Source: Streptomyces sp. WAC 01529 (GTDB lineage Bacteria; Actinomycetota; Actinomycetes; Streptomycetales; Streptomycetaceae). Taken from it: a DNA stretch of 64,000 nt. Positions 59,121 through 64,000 of this stretch are shown piece after piece. Location: assembly GCF_003945545.1 (NCBI RefSeq), contig NZ_CP029617.1, forward strand, positions 7,963,001-8,027,000, written 5' to 3'. The first letter of the stretch is position 1. Every line of letters starts with the position of its first letter. The position numbers were made by a program, and so were the translations under genes. Below the pieces are notes generated by a model. That model saw only the letters and a list, made by a program, of their open reading frames with translations. It had not been told where the DNA came from and searched no databases.

Positions 59121-59984
59121 ATGCAGCGCCCCCAGTCCCCCTCCTTCCGGTCGGTCGTGGCCAAGGGAGAGATCGTTCGTGTGGCCGGAGCCCACGACGC
59201 GCTCGGCGGCATCCTGGCCGAGCAGGCGGGCTTCGATGCCGTGTGGTCGTCCAGCCTCGAGGTGTCCGCTGCCCGTTGCCTGCCCGATGCCAGTGTGCTC
59301 ACGATGACCGAGTACCTGGAGGCCGCCGCCAATATGCAGAAGGCGCTCGGCATTCCGGTCATCGCCGACTGCGACACGGGCTATGGCAACAATCTCAACG
59401 TCGTGCACATGGTCCACGAGTACGAGGCCGCCGGCATTACGGCCGTATGCATGGAGGACAAGCTGTTCCCGAAGCTGAACAGCTTCGCTGGCGGCGACCA
59501 GACCCTCCTGAGCACCGAAGAGTTCTGCGGCAAGATCCGAGCGGCCAAGAAGGCGCAGCGCACCGACGAATTCTTTGTGGTGGCGCGTACGGAAGCCCTC
59601 ATCAACGGTCTGAGCGTCGATGTCGCACTCGAGCGCGCGTACGCGTACGCCGAGGCAGGCGCGGATGCCGTCCTCATCCACTCCAAGTCCAAGGAGAAGG
59701 ACGAGGTCGAGGAGTTCCTCAACCGCTGGGACGGCTGCCGCCCGGTGGTCATTGTCCCCACCACCTACCCGAACTGGCACATCGACGACATCGCCAAGGC
59801 CGGCGCGTCCGTCGTCATCTACGCCAACCAGGGCCTGCGTGCGACGGTCTCCTCCCTGCGCAAGACCTTCGAATCCATCCGGCGTCACGGCGACACCACT
59901 GCTCTCGAGGAGAGCATCGCTCCCGTCAAGGAAGTGTTCGGTCTCCAGAAGCTCAAGGACTGGCAGGCCCTGGAGACCGTCTGA
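59121..59984 (+). CDS. pepM: Phosphoenolpyruvate phosphomutase
   Basis: The 287-aa enzyme of the isocitrate lyase superfamily isomerises phosphoenolpyruvate to phosphonopyruvate, forming the C-P bond. The diagnostic EDKX5NS motif is EDKLFPKLNS (Glu112-Ser121), preceded by IADCDTGYGNNLNVVH with Mg-binding Asp residues. FVVARTEALINGLSVDVALERAYAYAEAGAD is also typical. The protein is single-domain, with no fused decarboxylase or cytidylyltransferase. ATG 59121 has GGAG nine bases upstream. Equilibrium strongly favours phosphoenolpyruvate, so a coupled second step is needed. Confidence 0.94.
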   Translation: MQRPQSPSFRSVVAKGEIVRVAGAHDALGGILAEQAGFDAVWSSSLEVSAARCLPDASVLTMTEYLEAAANMQKALGIPVIADCDTGYGNNLNVVHMVHEYEAAGITAVCMEDKLFPKLNSFAGGDQTLLSTEEFCGKIRAAKKAQRTDEFFVVARTEALINGLSVDVALERAYAYAEAGADAVLIHSKSKEKDEVEEFLNRWDGCRPVVIVPTTYPNWHIDDIAKAGASVVIYANQGLRATVSSLRKTFESIRRHGDTTALEESIAPVKEVFGLQKLKDWQALETV

Positions 59985-60017
59985 GCCCGGCTCTGACCAC
60001 CCGAGCGAGGCGGCCCC

Positions 60018-60058
60018 TCACCGGCCCGTGCCGGTGAAGTCCGCCCGCTCCTGGGCGG
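60018..60058 (+). terminator. Two hairpins after pepM
   Basis: TCACCGGC-CCGT-GCCGGTGA (60018-60037) is a perfect 8-bp stem, followed by CCGCCC-N6-GGGCGG (60041-60058). They lie 33 bp beyond the pepM stop and probably end the right arm of the cluster. Confidence 0.6.
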
Positions 60059-60281
60059 GTTGAGTACGCGCGTGGTGCTCGGCCTGCGCGGCGCGGATCG
60101 CAAGAGCGCGCTCGCGTCGGCCGGATCGGCGGCGCGGCGGCCGGTCGGGCGGGCGGGGGAGTAGCGGCGGGAGTGCCGGGGGCCGGGGAGCCTGGGGTCC
60201 AGGGGCAGCGGGAGCCGGGGAGTAGCCCGAGCGGCCGACAGGTGAGGCGGTCCTTCGGCTCACCGTGGAAGAGTTCCAGGC

Positions 60282-60512
60282 ATGAGCGAGTACCCGTACG
60301 TGACGCACCCCCGGATCACGGTCCTCGGGGTCCAGCCCGGCAGCCCGCCCTTTCGCATCGTGGAGATCGACGGCGAGGTCGTCGGCACGGCGAAGACGGT
60401 CACGGACGTCCTGGACGCGGCCGTGATGGCGGGCATCACCGTGCACGACCTCGACGACCCGGACGCCGTGCGCTGGGTGGGCGGCGACAAGTTCACCTGG
60501 CGACCGCGCTGA
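60282..60512 (+). CDS. Small conserved hypothetical protein
   Basis: The 76-aa protein begins MSEYPYVTHPRITVLGVQPGSPPFRIVEIDGEVVGTAKTVTDVLDAAVMAG and ends VRWVGGDKFTWRPR. It has no signal peptide or helix-turn-helix. Composition and codon use look real, and the shape suggests a small alpha/beta protein conserved in Streptomyces. I do not know its role. Confidence 0.68.
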   Translation: MSEYPYVTHPRITVLGVQPGSPPFRIVEIDGEVVGTAKTVTDVLDAAVMAGITVHDLDDPDAVRWVGGDKFTWRPR

Positions 60513-60572
60513 CGCCGCCGACCGGGCCCGGCGCCGACCTAGCCGCTGGGCGAACCGTGGCGCACGTGCCGC

Positions 60573-61679
60573 TCAGGGCCGCCCGGGCGCCGGCACCTCC
60601 TCCCCGGCCGGCACGGGACCCGGCGGTGTGCCGTCGCCGAACGGCCGCCCGCCCAGCTCCTCGCGGTGATGCGGCGTCAGCCACCCGTCGAGGTCGGGGC
60701 CGAGCGGCACGATGCCGGTCGGGTTGATGCCCGAGTGCACCTGGTAGTAGTGCCGCTTGATGTGGTCGAAGTCGATGGTGTCCCCGAACCCGGGCGTCTG
60801 GAAGAGATCCCTGGCGTACGCCCACAGGACCGGGTCCTCGGTCAGCTTCCGGCGGTTGCACTTGAAGTGGCCGTGGTACACCGCGTCGAACCGCACCAGC
60901 GTGCTGAACAGCCGGATGTCCGCTTCCGTGATCGTCTCCCCGACGAGGTAGCGGCGGCTCGCCAGACGCTCGGAGGTCAGCTCCAGACGGCGGAACACAT
61001 CGCGGCACGCCGCGTCGTACGCACCCTGGTCGGGCGCGAAACCCGCGCGGTACACGCCGTTGTTGACGTCGCGGAAGATGCCCTCCATCACCGAGTCGAT
61101 CTCGTCGCGCAGCGGCTGCGGGTACAGGTCGGGCGCCCCCTCGCGGTGCAGCGCCGTCCACTGGGTGGCGAAGTCCAGGGTGATCTGCTGGAAGTCGTTC
61201 GTGACCAGCTTCCCGCTCGGCACGTCCACGAGCGCGGGCACGCTGACGCCGCCCGGAAAGCCGCTCTCACGCGCCTCGTAGGCCTCGCTCAGGAAGCGGA
61301 TGCCGAGGACCGGGTCACGGCCGCCGGGATCCAGCGTGAAGCGCCAGCTCCGGTCGTCCTGGATCGGGTCGGTGACCCCCAGGGACAGGGCGTCCTCCAG
61401 GCCGAGCAGGCGCCGGGAGACCAGTGAGCGGCCCGCCCAGGGGCAGGCGCGGCTCACCACCAGGCGGTAGCGCCCCGCCTCGACGGGCCAGCCGTCGCGG
61501 CCGTCGGCGGTCACCCGGTCCGCGAAATGGCTCTTGGAGCGCTTGAACTCCTTGTGCCCGTACGAGGCGTTGCCCTCGGCCGAGCCGCCCTCGGCCGAGC
61601 CGCCCTCGGCCGAGCCGCCCTCGGCCGAGCCGCCCTCGGCCGAGCCACCCGCCGCGGGCTCGCTCTCCGCCGCGCTCAT
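60573..61679 (-). CDS. Glutathionyl-hydroquinone reductase-like (Xi-class GST) protein
   Basis: The 368-aa protein has the catalytic Cys in VVSRACPWAGRSLVSRRLLGLEDALSLGVTDP, VPALVDVPSGKLVTNDFQQITLDF of the thioredoxin-like half, and the helical half with VGETITEADIRLFSTLVRFDAVYHGHFKCNRRKL and SGINPTGIVPLGP. Length and motifs match the YqjG/Xi class. Actinomycetes lack glutathione, so mycothiol may be the thiol. Residues about 12-36 are (GGSAE)5. ATG 61679 overlaps the stop of the upstream gene (ATGA). Confidence 0.84.
   Translation of the reverse strand: MSAAESEPAAGGSAEGGSAEGGSAEGGSAEGGSAEGNASYGHKEFKRSKSHFADRVTADGRDGWPVEAGRYRLVVSRACPWAGRSLVSRRLLGLEDALSLGVTDPIQDDRSWRFTLDPGGRDPVLGIRFLSEAYEARESGFPGGVSVPALVDVPSGKLVTNDFQQITLDFATQWTALHREGAPDLYPQPLRDEIDSVMEGIFRDVNNGVYRAGFAPDQGAYDAACRDVFRRLELTSERLASRRYLVGETITEADIRLFSTLVRFDAVYHGHFKCNRRKLTEDPVLWAYARDLFQTPGFGDTIDFDHIKRHYYQVHSGINPTGIVPLGPDLDGWLTPHHREELGGRPFGDGTPPGPVPAGEEVPAPGRP
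61572..61646 (-). repeat. 15-bp coding minisatellite, five copies
   Basis: GCCCTCGGCCGAGCC is repeated five times without error on the plus strand, encoding (GGSAE)5 in the N-terminal tail of the reductase. The unit is a multiple of three, so copy-number changes would keep the frame. Confidence 0.9.
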
Positions 61680-61969
61680 GACTGGCTCCCCTCCCGCGCG
61701 CAGGAGCGGGCGACCCCGGAGGGCGCGGCCTGCTCGGCGGAGCGTGGGGGCGGCGTGAGATCGTAGATCCGCTCGATGAGCACCGCCTCGTTGCCCGCGA
61801 GCCCGGCGCGGCGCAGCGCGTCGTCGGCCTCCGCGATCGGCCCCGCCAGCAGCGAGGCCGCGGCGGCGGGAGGAACCTCGGACCCGTCGGACAGCGCGGC
61901 GCGCGCGGTGTGCAGCAGGCGCAAGCAGGCCTGCGCGGCGAGCAGTTCCTCGGACGTCGTGCCGGTCAT
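61676..61969 (-). CDS. Hypothetical protein coupled to GST-like gene
   Basis: The 97-aa protein MTGTTSEELLAAQACLRLLHTA... is mainly helical and Ala/Leu-rich, with no membrane segment or known motif. Its TGA overlaps the ATG of the downstream reductase, so the two are an operon. I do not recognise a family. Confidence 0.62.
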   Translation of the reverse strand: MTGTTSEELLAAQACLRLLHTARAALSDGSEVPPAAAASLLAGPIAEADDALRRAGLAGNEAVLIERIYDLTPPPRSAEQAAPSGVARSCAREGSQS

Positions 61970-62056
61970 GTCGAGCGACTCCTCTGCGCTGGATGGCGTG
62001 GCGGCATCGCGACGATGCCACCTCCACTGTGGCGCAAGGGTCTGACAATCGCGTTC

Positions 62057-63538
62057 CTACGCGGCCGGTGAGCGGCGCGTGAGCCGCAAAGTGAGGCCGT
62101 CCGGCATGAGGGTCAGACGCTCGGCGACGCGCAGCCGGTAGCCGGGGTCGGCGTGCAGGTCGTAGCGGCGCAGCAGCAGACCCAGCACCAACGTCGCCTC
62201 ATGCAGCGCGAACTGACGTCCGATACAGGCCCGCGCGCCCGTGCCGAACGGCTTGAAGACATGGGCGGGCCTCGCCCGTACCGCCGAAGGGGCGAACCGG
62301 TCGGGGTCGAACTCGTCGGGCCGCTCGCCCCACGCGGCCGGATCGCGGTGCAGCATCGTCGCGAGGACCAGCGCCCACGCTCCCCGGCGCATCGGGTGCA
62401 CGCCCCCCAGCACGGTGTCCTGGCGGGCCTCCCGTGCGAACGCGGGAGCGGTCGGCCACAGCCGCAGCGACTCGTCGAGCACCCGGCGCAGATAGCGCAC
62501 TTTGGCCACCTGCTCGTACGCGGGCTCCCCCTCGGCGCCCCACACCTCGTCCACCTCGGCCCGCGCGCGGGAGAGCACTTCCGGGGAACGCGACAAGTAG
62601 TGCAGCGCGAAGGAGAGCGCCCCGGACGTCGTCTCGTGCCCCGCGACCAGGAAGGTGATGACCTGTCGGCGGATGTTCTCCGGAGACAGCCGCTCCCCGG
62701 TCTCGGGGTGAGCCACCTCCAGCATGCGGTCGAGCAGATCCCCCTGACCTCCCGAACTGGACGCGGCGCGGCGCGCGGCGACCACCGCGTCGACGGTGCG
62801 GTTGAGGTACGCCATGTCGGCGTCGTTGCGCCGCACCGCTCCGCGCAGCAGCACCGGCGTCAGCAGCGGCGGAACGACATTGCGCCGCTGTGCGAAGGAG
62901 AGTGTGCCGACCATGGCCCGCACGAAGGGATGCGGCGCCGACCGCTCGAAGGAGCCGAAGTCATGGCCGAAACCCGTGCGGGCGATCGTCTCCAGCGTCA
63001 GCTTCGTCATGTCGCCCGGCACATCCACCGCCCGGCCCGCTGCCTCCCACTCGTCCCAGCGCGCGGTCAGCCGGCGCGCCACGTCCAGCATCAGCGGGTG
63101 GTAGCCCGCCATCGCCTCGCGGCTGAACCCGGGGGCGAGTATGTCGTGCGCCAGCTGCCAGTTGGGCTCGTGGTTGTACGCCGTGAAGAGCCCGTCGCCC
63201 GCGACCGGACGGAGGTTGGCCACCCCCAGCCCCACATGCTTGGCGAAGCGCGTCTCGTCCGCCAGGTCGGCGGCGAGAGCGGCGCCCCACACGAAGACGA
63301 ACTCCTTGCCGAACGCCTTGCGCCGGAAGATCGGCCCCAGCCTGCGCCCCATCCGCATCGAGTCCTGCAACGGCGTCCGCACGTCGGCGCCGAGGACGTC
63401 GCCGAGGAACGGCAGGCGGCGCGGCGGGTGCGGTATCCGGTGCAGTTCGGGCCAGCCCAGCTCCGCGCTGCGGAAGCCCTTGGGCGGCGGGCCCACCGGC
63501 TCCGTCGGCCCCGCCGCGGACCGCGTCGTCTGCGCCAT
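62057..63538 (-). CDS. Cytochrome P450, CYP102-like haem domain without reductase
   Basis: The 493-aa P450 has the I-helix VAGHETTSGAL, the K-helix ESLRLWPTAPAF and the haem loop FGTGARACIGRQFALHEATLVLGLLL. That last stretch is almost the P450 BM3 sequence, as is the N-terminal FRSAELGWPEL...LPFLGDVL part less closely. BM3 is a self-sufficient fatty-acid hydroxylase, but here the gene ends after the haem domain, so external redox partners are needed. ATG 63538 has AGGGAG nine bases upstream. It is divergent from a TetR gene. Confidence 0.87.
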   Translation of the reverse strand: MAQTTRSAAGPTEPVGPPPKGFRSAELGWPELHRIPHPPRRLPFLGDVLGADVRTPLQDSMRMGRRLGPIFRRKAFGKEFVFVWGAALAADLADETRFAKHVGLGVANLRPVAGDGLFTAYNHEPNWQLAHDILAPGFSREAMAGYHPLMLDVARRLTARWDEWEAAGRAVDVPGDMTKLTLETIARTGFGHDFGSFERSAPHPFVRAMVGTLSFAQRRNVVPPLLTPVLLRGAVRRNDADMAYLNRTVDAVVAARRAASSSGGQGDLLDRMLEVAHPETGERLSPENIRRQVITFLVAGHETTSGALSFALHYLSRSPEVLSRARAEVDEVWGAEGEPAYEQVAKVRYLRRVLDESLRLWPTAPAFAREARQDTVLGGVHPMRRGAWALVLATMLHRDPAAWGERPDEFDPDRFAPSAVRARPAHVFKPFGTGARACIGRQFALHEATLVLGLLLRRYDLHADPGYRLRVAERLTLMPDGLTLRLTRRSPAA

Positions 63539-63581
63539 GTGCCCATCTCCCTTGCGCGGCGGGCCCATTGGGGCCTGTTAT

Positions 63582-63631
63582 ACGTGGGTTCAATAAGAGT
63601 TCCCAGTCTGGGGCCGCTATTGAATTCACGT
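63582..63631. promoter_or_regulatory. Paired operator half-dyad between P450 and TetR genes
   Basis: ACGTGGGTTCAATA (63582-63595) and TATTGAATTCACGT (63618-63631) are inverted copies matching at 12 of 14 positions, 22 bp apart. They fill the gap between the divergent starts and are probably bound by the TetR protein. The right copy ends 16 bp before the TetR ATG. Confidence 0.55.
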
Positions 63632-63647
63632 CAAGTAAGGTGCCCGC

Positions 63648-64000
63648 ATGGCCGCGAACCCACCGGAGCGCACGCGCCGCAGAATGAGCACCGAGGAGCG
63701 GCGTGAGCAGCTGCTTTCGGTCGGGGCGCGACTGTTCGCACAGAAGCCGTACGACGATGTGTGGATCGAGCGGGTCGCGGAGATCGCGGGCGTCTCACGC
63801 GGCCTCCTGTACCACTACTTCCCCGCCAAACGGGACTTCTTCGCCGCCGTCGTGCAGCGCGAGAGCGAGCGCATGCTGCGCCTGACGGCGGCCGTGCCCG
63901 GCCTCCCGGTGCGGGAGCAGATCAGCGCCGGGCTCGACGCGTTCCTCGGCTATGTGGAGAGCCACGCGCAGGGTTTCCGCGCCTTCCACCGGGCGGAGGC
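63648..64000 (+). CDS. TetR family transcriptional regulator (3' end outside window)
   Basis: From ATG 63648 (AAGG eight bases upstream), 117 complete codons are visible. REQLLSVGARLFAQKPYDDVWIERVAEIAGVSRGLLYHYFPAKRDFFAAVVQRESERML is a typical TetR DNA-binding domain with the GLLYHYF recognition helix. The ligand domain runs off the window. The gene is divergent from the P450 and likely represses it. Confidence 0.85.
   Translation, partial: MAANPPERTRRRMSTEERREQLLSVGARLFAQKPYDDVWIERVAEIAGVSRGLLYHYFPAKRDFFAAVVQRESERMLRLTAAVPGLPVREQISAGLDAFLGYVESHAQGFRAFHRAE

Noticed and set aside
60018..60446. 142-codon minus-strand frame after pepM
   Set aside because: Pro/Arg/His-rich with no start context. 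It overlaps two terminator hairpins and the better supported gene at 60282.

Overview
The window is high-GC actinobacterial DNA, almost certainly from a Streptomyces chromosome. Support comes from the codon bias, frequent GTG/TTG starts behind purine-rich ribosome binding sites, an NsdA-type developmental regulator, an SsgA-like protein, a DUF397 protein, an S-(hydroxymethyl)mycothiol dehydrogenase and a bldA-type TTA codon. I saw no rRNA, tRNA, insertion sequence, prophage or CRISPR array. Both ends cut genes: a penicillin-acylase-family enzyme at the left and a TetR regulator at the right.

Positions 1-15000 are mainly acyl-CoA and aromatic-acid metabolism. They hold a secreted Ntn-type acylase, two acyl-CoA ligases, a PaaK-like phenylacetate-CoA ligase with a TetR-type operator, an alpha/beta hydrolase, a secreted chorismate mutase, a MocR/YczE divergent pair, a crotonase, and a tight DUF35/thiolase/thiolase operon whose two thiolases both lack the usual nucleophilic cysteine. 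Positions 15000-50700 are housekeeping and accessory genes: universal stress protein, imine reductase with MerR regulator, leucine-rich-repeat protein, GH95 fucosidase, N-acetylmuramoyl-L-alanine amidase, nsdA, a SpoIIE phosphatase, a lone hemC, a 5'-truncated ECF sigma gene, a lipase, a KhtTU-like antiporter, an ATP-dependent DNA ligase, an SsgA-like gene, a D,D-carboxypeptidase, the mycothiol formaldehyde pathway, an iron-box DUF2470 gene, and a probable Zur-controlled bL32-G3E GTPase operon.

The standout region is 50725-59984, a compact phosphonate biosynthesis cluster. One strand carries phosphoenolpyruvate phosphomutase (EDKX5NS motif) behind an MFS exporter. The other carries six tightly packed genes: D-2-hydroxyacid dehydrogenase, ArgC-like acyl-phosphate reductase, phosphoglycerate-kinase-like protein, iron alcohol dehydrogenase, ATP-grasp ligase and a DUF402 (FomD-family) protein. 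There is no phosphonopyruvate decarboxylase. The gene set predicts phosphonopyruvate -> phosphonolactate -> acyl phosphate -> phosphonolactaldehyde -> 2,3-dihydroxypropylphosphonate, then ATP-dependent coupling, probably to an amino acid. This copies the serine-pathway and lower-glycolysis chemistry of 3-phosphoglycerate with C-P in place of C-O-P, and resembles the valinophos-type route as I recall it.

Positions 60000-64000 return to ordinary genes: a small conserved protein, a glutathionyl-hydroquinone-reductase-like enzyme with a 15-bp minisatellite in its coding sequence, and a stand-alone P450 resembling the P450 BM3 haem domain, divergent from a TetR gene.
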